Shown here: positions 8,146 through 15,613 of the stretch, one piece after another
Numbering within the stretch: the first letter of the stretch is position 1
Layout: each line of letters opens with the position of its first letter
Assembly: GCF_014647795.1 (NCBI RefSeq)
Contig: NZ_BMPW01000003.1
Location: 310,001-374,000, forward strand
Length of the DNA: 64,000 nucleotides
Source of the DNA: Actinoplanes campanulatus
Lineage (GTDB): Bacteria > Actinomycetota > Actinomycetes > Mycobacteriales > Micromonosporaceae
Direction of reading: 5' to 3'
Notes under the pieces: generated by a model
What the model was told of the DNA's origin: nothing
Databases searched by the model: none
Seen by the model: only the letters and a program-made list of their open reading frames with translations
Made by a program: the position numbers and the translations under genes

Positions 8146-9075
8146 TCATTGCACGGATTGCACGGGTTTCTCGAACACGGGGAGCGGGTTCTCGGCGAAC
8201 CATTTGGTGAGGTACGCGAGGAACACCTCGACCTTGCGCGGCGCCTGCGCGGCCGGCCCGTAGATGGCGTAGAGCGACCGGCTCGGCACCGGCAACTCGG
8301 GCAGCAGCAGGCGCAGCGTCCCGTTCATCAGGTCGTCGTACGCCGACCGGGTCGGCAGCAGCGCGATGCCCCGGCCGTGCACCGCCGCCTTGTGCAGGGC
8401 GATGTACGAGTTCGACTGGAACGCGATGTTCCGGATCTTGTGCAGGGTGCTGGAGTGACCGTGCCCGATCCGCCATACCGGGTCGTTGACGTGCACGAGG
8501 CAGTCGTGCCGGCCGAGGTCGTTGGCGTCGGTGAGCAGCCCGTGCCGGGCGATGTACCGGTCCGACGCGCACAGCACGAACGGCAGCGACGCGATCCGCT
8601 TCAGCCGCACGCTGGAGTCCCGCAGGTCCCGGGTGTGGAAGGCGACGTCGAAGCCGGAGTCCAGGAAGTCGTAGGTGCGGTCGGACATGCCGCCGAGCTC
8701 GAACCGTACCGCGATCTTGGGGTGGGCCACCGAGAACTCGGCGATCGCGTCGCCCAGGTCCAGGCCGCCGATCCACTTCGGGCAGATGATCGACAGCGGG
8801 CCCTCGGGGCGGTCGTGCAGCTCCGCGATCCGGGTGTCCTCCTCGTCGATCTCGTCGAGGATCCGCTGCGCGAACTCGCTGTAGCGCAGGCCCGGCTCGG
8901 TGAGGCTGACCGAGCGGGCGGTGCGGTTGACGAGATGGACGCCGAGCTGCTTCTCCAGGTCGGCGACGTGTCTCGAGATCAGGGAGCCGGAGGTGCCGAG
9001 TTGTTTGGCGGCGCCGCTGAAGCTGCCCACCTTGGCGACCGTCACGAAACTGCGCATGACCAGAATGCGATCCAT
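8146..9075 (-). CDS. LysR-family transcriptional regulator
   Basis: A 309-residue LysR-type regulator. The N-terminal winged helix-turn-helix covers residues 1-60 (SFSGAAKQLGTSGSLISRHVADLEKQLG) and the effector-binding domain about 90-300. It lies just upstream of the dioxygenase gene on the same strand with 79 bases between, rather than divergently as is usual, so it may be transcribed with the catabolic run. Its ligand is presumably a pathway substrate or intermediate. A T-N11-A palindrome at 2008-2020 is a candidate target. A hairpin at 9103-9128 separates it from the ABC importer genes upstream. Confidence 0.93.
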   Translation of the reverse strand: MDRILVMRSFVTVAKVGSFSGAAKQLGTSGSLISRHVADLEKQLGVHLVNRTARSVSLTEPGLRYSEFAQRILDEIDEEDTRIAELHDRPEGPLSIICPKWIGGLDLGDAIAEFSVAHPKIAVRFELGGMSDRTYDFLDSGFDVAFHTRDLRDSSVRLKRIASLPFVLCASDRYIARHGLLTDANDLGRHDCLVHVNDPVWRIGHGHSSTLHKIRNIAFQSNSYIALHKAAVHGRGIALLPTRSAYDDLMNGTLRLLLPELPVPSRSLYAIYGPAAQAPRKVEVFLAYLTKWFAENPLPVFEKPVQSVQ

Positions 9076-9102
9076 CGATCCTCCACCGGTAGAACGGGAG
9101 AC

Positions 9103-9128
9103 GTGGGAGAGCGCGTCCGCTCCCCCAC
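9103..9128 (-). terminator. Hairpin ending the ABC importer transcript
   Basis: Read on the minus strand: an 11-bp stem (arm GTGGGGGAGCG, one G-U pair) with loop GACG. It lies between the stop of the solute-binding protein gene (9151) and the LysR start (9075). No T run follows, so attenuation rather than full termination is possible. Confidence 0.6.
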
Positions 9129-9150
9129 GGTTCCTGTTTCGAAAGAAGCG

Positions 9151-10101
9151 TCAGCCCTCGAGGCAGTACTGCGGCGCCTCGGACAGGTTGTCCTTGGTGA
9201 TCAGCTTGATCGGCGTGTTCGCGATCTTCTCGGCGGTCTGCTTGTTCAGCAGCGCGATCGTGTTCTTGACCGCGAGCTGACCGGTGACCGTCGCCGAGTT
9301 GGCGACGGTGGCCGCGAACCGGCCGTCCTTCACCGCGGCGAGGCCGTCCTCGGTCCCGTTGACCGTGACGATCTTGACGTCCTTGCCGGCCGCCTGGAAC
9401 GCCTGGAGCGCGCCGAACGCCATGTCCTCGTTGGCGACGAACGCGTACCTGAGGTTCGGGTGCGCCTGGATCATGTTCTCGGCGACGTCCTGGGCCTTGG
9501 CCCGGTTGAACATGCCGGGCTGGTTGGCGACCAGTGCGGCGTTGGTGGGCAGGGCGTCGGAGAACCCGTTGACCAGCAGGTCGGAGGCCGCGCCGGGGGC
9601 GCCGGCGATGACACCGACCTCGACCTGTGCGGCGCCCGCGTCCGTGGCGATGTAGCCGGCGTTGAGCGCGCCGACGCCCTTCAGGTCCACCACGACCGCG
9701 CCCAGGATGTCGGAGGTGTCCTGGGTGATCACCGAGGTCAGGAAGATCGGGATGCCGGCGGCCTTGGCCTTGGTGATGTCGTTCTTCAGGGCGTCCACGT
9801 TCACCGTCTGCACGATCAGCGCGTCGACGCTGCGCGAGATCATGTCCTCGATGTTGGCCAGCTCGGTGCCGGGGTCCTGCTTCGAGTTGGCCGCGATGAC
9901 CGTGGCGCCGGAGGTCTTGGCCTGGGCCTCGACCGCCCGCTGGAGGCAGGTGTGGAACTCGGTGTTCGCGCCGTTGACGAAGCCCAGGGTGACGCTGTCA
10001 CCGCCGGCTTCGGAGCCGGAGTCGTCGCCGCAGGCGCTCATCGTGGCGGCACAGAGGACGGTGGCGAACAGCGCGCTGAAGACACTCAGGGGTATAGGCA
10101 T
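9151..10101 (-). CDS. Ribose-type ABC transporter substrate-binding lipoprotein
   Basis: A 316-residue periplasmic-binding-protein type 1 (Peripla_BP_4, RbsB-like) protein. The signal peptide ends in a lipobox with Cys24 (TMSACGDD), so it is membrane-anchored on the outer face. Core strands VTLGFVNGANTEFH, DALIVQTVNVDALK and KAAGIPIFLTS match the family. It is the last gene of the CMD-ATPase-permease-binding-protein operon. RbsB-like proteins mostly bind sugars, but the surrounding ring-fission and PrpF genes suggest a non-sugar ligand such as an aromatic or polyol derivative. This is inference. Confidence 0.9.
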   Translation of the reverse strand: MPIPLSVFSALFATVLCAATMSACGDDSGSEAGGDSVTLGFVNGANTEFHTCLQRAVEAQAKTSGATVIAANSKQDPGTELANIEDMISRSVDALIVQTVNVDALKNDITKAKAAGIPIFLTSVITQDTSDILGAVVVDLKGVGALNAGYIATDAGAAQVEVGVIAGAPGAASDLLVNGFSDALPTNAALVANQPGMFNRAKAQDVAENMIQAHPNLRYAFVANEDMAFGALQAFQAAGKDVKIVTVNGTEDGLAAVKDGRFAATVANSATVTGQLAVKNTIALLNKQTAEKIANTPIKLITKDNLSEAPQYCLEG

Positions 10102-10138
10102 GTTTGTCGCCTTCCAAAAAGGGGGTTGTCTTGCGGGG

Positions 10139-11122
10139 TCAGTGCTTCCCGCGGCTCTGCATCAGGTTCGCGACGGCCGCGACCAGCAGGACGGCGCCGA
10201 CCGAGATCTGCTGGTAGTACGAGGAGATCTGGAGCAGGTTGAGCACGTTGGCGACCACGCCGAGCAGCAGGACACCGAGGATGGTGCCGCCGATCGTGCC
10301 CTTGCCGCCGGCCAGCGAGGTGCCGCCGATGACCACCGCGGCCACCGCGGTGAGCTGCAACTGGAGGCCACCGGTGCCGGGGCTGCTGGCCGCCAGCCGG
10401 GAGAGCAGCATGATCCCGGCGAGACCGGAGAGGGCGCCGGCCAGACCGTAGAGCAGGAGCTTGTCGCGGACCACGTTGATGCCACTGAGCCGGGCCACGT
10501 CCTCGTTGCCGCCGATCGCGAAGGCGTCCCGGCCGAACGTGGTGTAGCGCATCACGAACGCGGTGACCGCGAGGACCAGGGCGGCCACGAAGGTCAGGTT
10601 GGGCAGGCCCAGGGTCTTGCCGTTGCCCAGGGTGGAGAGGTGGTCGTCGATCGAGATGCTCATGCCGTCGATGACGAGCAGGGCCACACCGTCGAGCAGG
10701 GTGGCGGTGGCCAGGGTGGCGACGAACGGCGCCACCCTCGTGAACGTCACGACGGCGCCGTTGACCAGGCCGACCGCGATCGACAGGGCGATCGAGACGG
10801 CCAGGGTGACCGCCGTCGACCAGCCGTGCGACAGCATCTGGGCCGCCACCGCGGTGGTCACCGCGACGTTGCCGCCCATCGAGAAGTCCATGCCGCCGGC
10901 GACCATCAGCAGGGTCAGCCCGGCCGCGATCACCGCCACCACGCTGACCTGCCGGGCCACGTTGATCAGGTTGTTCGGGTTGAGGAACGCGTCGGTCCGC
11001 ACGCTCGCGAAGATCACGATCGCGATCAGGACCGCGAGCAGGCCGAGGTGGGGAATCGACCTCAGCCGGGCGAGCGGCGACGCGGCCGGCTTCGGCTTGG
11101 CGAGAGTCGACGGGCTGGTCAC
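10139..11122 (-). CDS. Ribose-type ABC transporter permease
   Basis: A 327-residue RbsC/BPD_transp_2 family permease with about 8-10 hydrophobic segments, starting with GLLAVLIAIVIFASV. It carries the family motifs GGMDFSMGGNVAV, GRDAFAIGGNEDVARLSGI (the EAA-like loop) and VIGGTSLAGGKGTIGGTILG. The GTG at 11122 overlaps the ATPase stop (GTGA), which fixes the start; upstream in-frame starts would lie inside the ATPase gene. It forms the membrane channel of the importer with the ATPase and binding protein. Only one permease gene is present, so a homodimer is likely. Confidence 0.92.
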   Translation of the reverse strand: MTSPSTLAKPKPAASPLARLRSIPHLGLLAVLIAIVIFASVRTDAFLNPNNLINVARQVSVVAVIAAGLTLLMVAGGMDFSMGGNVAVTTAVAAQMLSHGWSTAVTLAVSIALSIAVGLVNGAVVTFTRVAPFVATLATATLLDGVALLVIDGMSISIDDHLSTLGNGKTLGLPNLTFVAALVLAVTAFVMRYTTFGRDAFAIGGNEDVARLSGINVVRDKLLLYGLAGALSGLAGIMLLSRLAASSPGTGGLQLQLTAVAAVVIGGTSLAGGKGTIGGTILGVLLLGVVANVLNLLQISSYYQQISVGAVLLVAAVANLMQSRGKH

Positions 11123-12606
11123 AGCGCTCCTCCTAGGGTGGCCGCGAGCAGCTCGTCGCGGGTGATCCGGTCGACCTGGTACTCGGCGATGCGGCGTCCG
11201 TCGCGTACCACCACGACGCGGTCGGCCAGGCGCATCACCTCCTCGGCGGACGAGGAGGCCAGCAGGACGGCGACGCCCTGACCGGTCAGCCCGTCGACGA
11301 GGCTGTGGATCTCCGCCATCGCGGCGACGTCCACGCCGTTGGTCGGGTCCTCGAGGAGCACCGCGGACGGCGCGGTGCCGAGCCACTTGGCCAGCAGCAC
11401 CTTCTGCTGGTTGCCGCCGGACAGCTGCTCCACCGGCGGGTTCCGGACGAGCGACACCACCCGGTAGTCGTCGCGCAGCGGGGCGGCCCGCTCGGCCAGC
11501 CTGCCCCAGCGGTGCAGCCGCCGGCCCTCCAGCCGGTCCTGGGCGAGCAGGACGTTCTCGTCGATGGTGAGGCCGGGGATCAGCCCGAGCCGGCGACGGT
11601 CACCGGTCACGCAGCGCAGACCGCTGGCCAGCGAGTGCGCGATCCGGCCGGGCCGGACCGCGCGGCCACCGATCGACACCGTTCCGCTGTCCGGCCGGCG
11701 CCGGCCGGACAGCAGGTCGAACAGCCGGGACTGGGCGTCGCCGGCCGGGCCGAGCACGGCCACGATCTCGCCGCGCCGCACGTCGACATCGAAACGGTCC
11801 AGGAACCGCCCGTCACAGAGCCGCCGGATGCTGATGCCCACGTCGGGCGACCCGGCCGGGCGGACCGGGCGCCGCGACACCACGTCCCGGCCCACCATGT
11901 CGCGGACCAGGCCCTTCTCGTCGGTCTCCTTGGCCAGGCCGGCCCAGGTGACCTGCCCGTCGCGGAGCACGGTGATCCGGTCGGCGAGGTGCAGGACCTC
12001 GGAGATGTGGTGCGAGATGAAGACGATGGCGACGCCGTTGTCGCGCAGCCGCAGCACCAGCTCGCGGATCTGGGCCGCGGCCTCCGGTCCGAGGCACGCG
12101 GTGGGTTCGTCGAGGATCAGCACCCGGCCGCCCCGGCGAACCTCGCGGGCCACCTCCACCATGGTCTGCTCGGCCACGGTCAGGTCGCCGGCGACCGCGT
12201 CCGCGTCGATCGCGATGCCCAGGTCGGTGAGCGCCCGCTGGGCGGTGGCCCGGACCCGGTTCCAGCGGACCATCGACCCGCTGGCCGGCAGGTCGCCGAG
12301 CATGATGTTCTCGGCCACGGTCAGCGTCATGACCAGTTCCCGGCGCTGCGGGACGCAGGAGATGCCGACCCGGCGGGCCCGTCGCGGGGTCAGGTGGTTC
12401 TGCGTGTGGCCGTCGACCTCCAGCAGTCCCTCGTCCGGGTTCAGCGCCCCGGAGATGATCTGGACGAGCGTCGACTTGCCGGCGCCGTTCATGCCCATCA
12501 GGGCGTGCACCTCGCCGGGCCGGAACTCGACCGACACGTTCCGCAGCGCGGCCGCGCCGCCGAAGCTCTTGCTGACGCCGAGGACGCGCAGGACCGGGGG
12601 TCTCAC
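11119..12606 (-). CDS. Ribose-type ABC transporter ATP-binding protein (two fused NBDs)
   Basis: A 495-residue RbsA/MglA-type ATPase with two nucleotide-binding domains. Domain 1 has Walker A GMNGAGKST, Walker B VLILDEPTA and a weak signature LTVAEQTMVE. Domain 2 has a degenerate Walker A (LGPAGDAQS), a proper signature LSGGNQQKV and LLEDPTNGVDV. Asymmetry of this sort is normal in the family. The GTG at 12606 overlaps the stop of the CMD-like gene (GTGA). The fused double ATPase plus single permease confirms a carbohydrate-uptake-type-2 architecture. Confidence 0.93.
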   Translation of the reverse strand: MRPPVLRVLGVSKSFGGAAALRNVSVEFRPGEVHALMGMNGAGKSTLVQIISGALNPDEGLLEVDGHTQNHLTPRRARRVGISCVPQRRELVMTLTVAENIMLGDLPASGSMVRWNRVRATAQRALTDLGIAIDADAVAGDLTVAEQTMVEVAREVRRGGRVLILDEPTACLGPEAAAQIRELVLRLRDNGVAIVFISHHISEVLHLADRITVLRDGQVTWAGLAKETDEKGLVRDMVGRDVVSRRPVRPAGSPDVGISIRRLCDGRFLDRFDVDVRRGEIVAVLGPAGDAQSRLFDLLSGRRRPDSGTVSIGGRAVRPGRIAHSLASGLRCVTGDRRRLGLIPGLTIDENVLLAQDRLEGRRLHRWGRLAERAAPLRDDYRVVSLVRNPPVEQLSGGNQQKVLLAKWLGTAPSAVLLEDPTNGVDVAAMAEIHSLVDGLTGQGVAVLLASSSAEEVMRLADRVVVVRDGRRIAEYQVDRITRDELLAATLGGAL

Positions 12607-13175
12607 TCGGTGACCCTGGCGTAGCCCCGGATGTCCGGGAACGGCGGCTCGCGGTCGGCCTGGAGGTCCACCTCGAAGGCGTTCAGGCACATGCCCAGCA
12701 TGCTGAAGTTGCCGAGCGAGCCGACCGCGTCGACCAGGCCCCGCGACCCGAAGATCGCGTGCGCCCGCCGGAAGGTCTCCTCGCTGACGAAGTGGTTCTC
12801 CAGGATCTCCACGGAGAACCGGTAGAACACCTCGTCCTCCTCGTTGCCGAACTCGGGCTCGCGGCGCTCGGCGATGGCCCGGACCGCCTCGGCCGGGATG
12901 CCCTCGGAGACCGCCTTCTCCCAGTGCGCGTTCCAGGAGTACTGGGCGTCGAAGTGGCGGGCCGCGATCAGCAGCGACAGCTCCCGCAGGCGCAGCGGCA
13001 GGCTCGACTCGAAGCGGAGGAAGGCGCCCAGCGACTCGACCCGGTCGCACAGCTCGGGGCTGTTCAGCCACACACGGAACGGGCCACGGACGGCGCCCCG
13101 GCGGCCGGAGATGCGCTCGGCGACCTCCCGCTGCCGCGGGGTCATGTCGTCCGGATCAATCACGGGAAGTCTCAT
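12603..13175 (-). CDS. Carboxymuconolactone decarboxylase-like (AhpD fold) protein
   Basis: A 190-residue protein of the CMD family. Features are ELSLLIAARHFDAQYSWNAHWEKAVSEGI around residues 69-97 and AIFGSRGLVDAVGSLGNFSMLGMCLNAFEV near the C-terminus. It lacks the CxxC of AhpD peroxidase partners, so a decarboxylase or isomerase-like role fits better than redox. It is the first gene of the ABC importer operon and coupled to the ATPase. The ATG at 13175 has GAGG about 9 bases upstream. Its presence with PrpF and FAH genes strengthens the case for aromatic-acid catabolism; true gamma-carboxymuconolactone activity is not proven. Confidence 0.85.
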   Translation of the reverse strand: MRLPVIDPDDMTPRQREVAERISGRRGAVRGPFRVWLNSPELCDRVESLGAFLRFESSLPLRLRELSLLIAARHFDAQYSWNAHWEKAVSEGIPAEAVRAIAERREPEFGNEEDEVFYRFSVEILENHFVSEETFRRAHAIFGSRGLVDAVGSLGNFSMLGMCLNAFEVDLQADREPPFPDIRGYARVTE

Positions 13176-13231
13176 CGGTCAGCCTCTAGCTTGTGATCCC
13201 GAACACTCGGGGTGGGTGTTTCGCAAGAACG

Positions 13232-13247
13232 TAACAACGCGGTGTTA
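13232..13247. promoter_or_regulatory. 16-bp imperfect palindrome in divergent promoter region
   Basis: TAACAACGCGGTGTTA, with 7 of 8 base pairs matched, lies between the divergent CMD-ABC operon (start 13175) and the cupin gene (start 13330). It is unlike the TTGTNNACAA sites near prpF, so a different regulator may act here. Confidence 0.35.
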
Positions 13248-13329
13248 GGGCGTCACACGCCATGAAGTGCAAGGTAAGGCTGCATCTCGCGTGGCCCGGA
13301 CCACCGGACGGCGGCCTACCCTCGGCCCC

Positions 13330-13740
13330 ATGACCGTGATCATCAAGGCCTCGCAGGTCCCCGTCCTCGACCGTGGCGGGGCCATCGTCACGACGCCGCT
13401 CGTCACCACCACCGCGGCCGGCGGCGAGAACCGGATCACCAGCGGGATCAGCGTCTACCCGGCCGGCACCGGCGCGCCCATGCACTCGCACAACTGCGAC
13501 GAGCACGTGACGATCCTGGACGGCGAGGCCGAGGTGCTCGTCGAGGGGACGGTGACCCGGCTGAGCCGGTACGACACCACCTACATCCCGTCGCCGATCC
13601 CGCACCTGTTCCGCAACGCCGGCGACACTCCACTGCGGATCCTGTGGGTCTACACCTCCGGGCACGTGACGCGGACCTTCACCGACACGGGCGTCACCGT
13701 GGAGCACCTGTCCCCACAGGACCAGATGGGCGAGGACTGA
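13330..13740 (+). CDS. Single-domain cupin
   Basis: A 136-residue cupin with both conserved motifs. Motif 1, [14 protein letters not shown], supplies His, His and Glu; motif 2, [11 protein letters not shown], supplies the third His. The metal site is therefore complete. Cupins next to catabolic genes act as dioxygenases, isomerases, decarboxylases or ligand sensors; nothing here decides. The ATG at 13330 begins MTVIIKASQ; no clear ribosome-binding site precedes it, so the message may be leaderless. It is divergent from the CMD-ABC operon and convergent with prpF, 25 bases away. Confidence 0.88.
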   Translation: MTVIIKASQVPVLDRGGAIVTTPLVTTTAAGGENRITSGISVYPAGTGAPMHSHNCDEHVTILDGEAEVLVEGTVTRLSRYDTTYIPSPIPHLFRNAGDTPLRILWVYTSGHVTRTFTDTGVTVEHLSPQDQMGED

Positions 13741-13765
13741 ATCCATCCCGGCGGACCTCCCGGTT

Positions 13766-14764
13766 CTAGGGCGCGAAGACCCGGCCGTCGAGCAGCAGCC
13801 GCGCGGTGCTCACCACCGACGTGTCCGACGGCGAGTCCCCCAGCACCAGGTCGAAGTAGCCGGACGGATGCTCCAGCCGCAGCACGTCCCGGGGCACCGA
13901 ACGGTCGGCGACCGGGGCCACCAGCCCCGCCGCGACGCTGCCGGAGAGCGCCACCGCCGAACCCACGCCGACCGCCGCGCGGACACCGATCGCCGCGTGC
14001 ACCCGGTCCGGCAGGAACGTCCGCGTGCTCAGGCTGCCGCCGTCGGCCGGCCGCGCCAGCAGGCACATCCTCGGCACCGCGCCCATCAGCGCGCGGGCCG
14101 GGCGGCGCAGGCTCGCCACCCGGTGCCGCAGCCGGGCGTCGTACTCCAGGCGGGTCGCCGACTCGTGGCCGGTGACGCCGAGCGCCTCCGCCTCGATCAG
14201 CGCCATCGGCGTGCCGTTGTCGATCAGGGTGGCCGGAACCCCGTCCAGGTCGTCGATCACCCGGCCGGTGGGCAGCAGGGACGGGCCGTCCGCCCCCGGG
14301 TAGGAGATCCGGAGCCGGGCCGCGCCGCCGGGCACGCCGCTGAGCCGGGTGTCGCCGGCATACGACGGCCGGCCGTCCGCGGTGGGCACGTGCACGGTCA
14401 CCACCTCGCCGGTGCCGAGCACGCGTACCCGTACGCCGGTGATGGGAGCGCAAGCGGGCACCAGGCCGCGCTCGATGGCGAAAGGCCCGACCCCCGCCAG
14501 GATGTCGCCGCACGGGCCCACCCGGGGCTCTGCCACGCCGACCTCGAGGAACAGGTAGTCGACGTCGGCGCCCGCGTCAGTCGAGCGGCTCACCACGGCG
14601 ACCTTGCTCCCGCCGATGCCGTCGATCCGGCGCCGGCCGGGTGGTCCCATCAGCGCGCGCAGCAGCCGGTCCCGCTCGGCCGGGCCGGCCGGCAGGTCGG
14701 AGGCCAGGAAGTACGCACCCTTGGACGCGCCGCCGCGCAGCACCTGCACCGGGATCCCGCCCAC
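13766..14764 (-). CDS. PrpF-family isomerase (4-oxalomesaconate tautomerase-like)
   Basis: A 332-residue member of the PrpF/GalD family, cofactor-independent isomerases with the diaminopimelate-epimerase fold. The start reads VQVLRGGASKGAYFL, a hallmark of PrpF. GGSKVAVVS, GPCGDILAGVGPFAIERGL and DNGTPMALIEAEALGVTG are also typical. Members act on aconitate (propionate route) or on 4-oxalomesaconate (gallate/protocatechuate 4,5-cleavage); no prp genes are near, so the aromatic route fits better. The GTG at 14764 has AAGGAGG 4-5 bases ahead. Two TTGTNNACAA sites lie upstream, shared with the divergent GntR gene. Confidence 0.88.
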   Translation of the reverse strand: MGGIPVQVLRGGASKGAYFLASDLPAGPAERDRLLRALMGPPGRRRIDGIGGSKVAVVSRSTDAGADVDYLFLEVGVAEPRVGPCGDILAGVGPFAIERGLVPACAPITGVRVRVLGTGEVVTVHVPTADGRPSYAGDTRLSGVPGGAARLRISYPGADGPSLLPTGRVIDDLDGVPATLIDNGTPMALIEAEALGVTGHESATRLEYDARLRHRVASLRRPARALMGAVPRMCLLARPADGGSLSTRTFLPDRVHAAIGVRAAVGVGSAVALSGSVAAGLVAPVADRSVPRDVLRLEHPSGYFDLVLGDSPSDTSVVSTARLLLDGRVFAP

Positions 14765-14795
14765 GGGCCCTCCTTCGGAAAAGACGCCTCGGAGC

Positions 14796-14807
14796 GTTGT
14801 CGACAAT
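14796..14807. promoter_or_regulatory. GntR/FCD-type operator, site 1
   Basis: GTTGTCGACAAT; the inner TTGTCGACAA is a perfect 10-bp palindrome. It matches the TTGTNNACAA class typical of FCD-type GntR regulators and lies 32 bases upstream of the prpF start, where it could block prpF transcription. Confidence 0.6.
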
Positions 14808-14861
14808 CCTGTCGACCCCCCTGGCACGAGAAACCATAGGCTTGTCCTACCCAGCTGGGCA

Positions 14862-14873
14862 ATTGTTGACAAT
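14862..14873. promoter_or_regulatory. GntR/FCD-type operator, site 2
   Basis: ATTGTTGACAAT has perfect ATTGT/ACAAT arms around a 2-base centre. It lies on the gntR side of the divergent region, 66 bases centre-to-centre from site 1. Sharing the pattern with site 1 suggests both belong to the adjacent regulator, with autoregulation. Confidence 0.6.
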
Positions 14874-14932
14874 AATGGGGGCACTCAGGCTGACAGCCAG
14901 CCGTGAAGACCGATGCCGACCACGGGGGACCG

Positions 14933-15613
14933 ATGGCGCCCGAGCCCAGCACCGAACGACGGCCGGCCCGCGCCGGGAACACCGCGGTCCAGGTCCGCGA
15001 CGCCCTGCGCGACGCGATCCTGAAAGGCGAGTACCTGCCGGGCGAGCGCCTGGTCGAGGCGCAGTTGTGCGTGCGCATGGAGACCAGCCGGTTCAATGTC
15101 CGCGCCGCCCTGGCGGACCTGGCCGCCGAGGGCCTCGTCGAGGTGCAGCGCAATCGAGGGGCCCAGGTCCGCAAGGTGTCGATGGCCGAGGCCGTGGAGA
15201 TCACCGAGGTGCGGATGGTGGTCGAGGGCCTGATCGCGGCACGCGCCGCCGAGCTGGTCGACCCGGACCGCGCCACCGAGCTGGACGAGATCGGCGTGCT
15301 GATGCGCCGGGCCGTCGAGGCCGGCGAGCACCGCCGCTACAGCGACCTGAACCAGCGGCTGCACGCGCTGGTCCGGGAGATCGCCGGGCACGCCACCGCG
15401 GACCGGATCGTCGAGACGCTGCGCGGTCAGATCGTCCGCCATCAGTACATGCTGTCGCTCGTGCCGGGCCGGCCGGAGACGTCGCTGCCGCAGCACGAGC
15501 GGATCATCGCGGCCATCCGGGGCCGGGACCCGAAGGCCGCCGAGGCCGCCATGCGGGAGCACATCTCCAGCGTCATCGAGGCGCTGCGGGCCATCGACTA
15601 CCTCGGCTCCTGA
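14933..15613 (+). CDS. GntR-family regulator, FadR/FCD subfamily
   Basis: A 226-residue GntR regulator. The winged helix covers about residues 15-80 (LRDAILKGEYLPGERLVEAQL, then TSRFNVRAALADLAAEGLVE). The C-terminal FCD domain carries the usual metal-binding acid and histidines in DLNQRLHALVREIAGH and PQHERIIAAI. FCD domains sense small organic acids. I prefer the ATG at 14933 since GGGGGA lies four bases ahead; a GTG at 14903 would add 10 residues without a clear ribosome site. It is divergent from prpF and probably controls it. Its 3' end overlaps the convergent histidine kinase gene by 16 bases. Confidence 0.92.
   Translation: MAPEPSTERRPARAGNTAVQVRDALRDAILKGEYLPGERLVEAQLCVRMETSRFNVRAALADLAAEGLVEVQRNRGAQVRKVSMAEAVEITEVRMVVEGLIAARAAELVDPDRATELDEIGVLMRRAVEAGEHRRYSDLNQRLHALVREIAGHATADRIVETLRGQIVRHQYMLSLVPGRPETSLPQHERIIAAIRGRDPKAAEAAMREHISSVIEALRAIDYLGS

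Noticed and set aside
8149-8168. Tandem ATTGCACGG copies at the end of lysR
   Set aside because: They lie in the last codons of lysR and are only two copies of 9 bases; chance within coding sequence is the simpler explanation.
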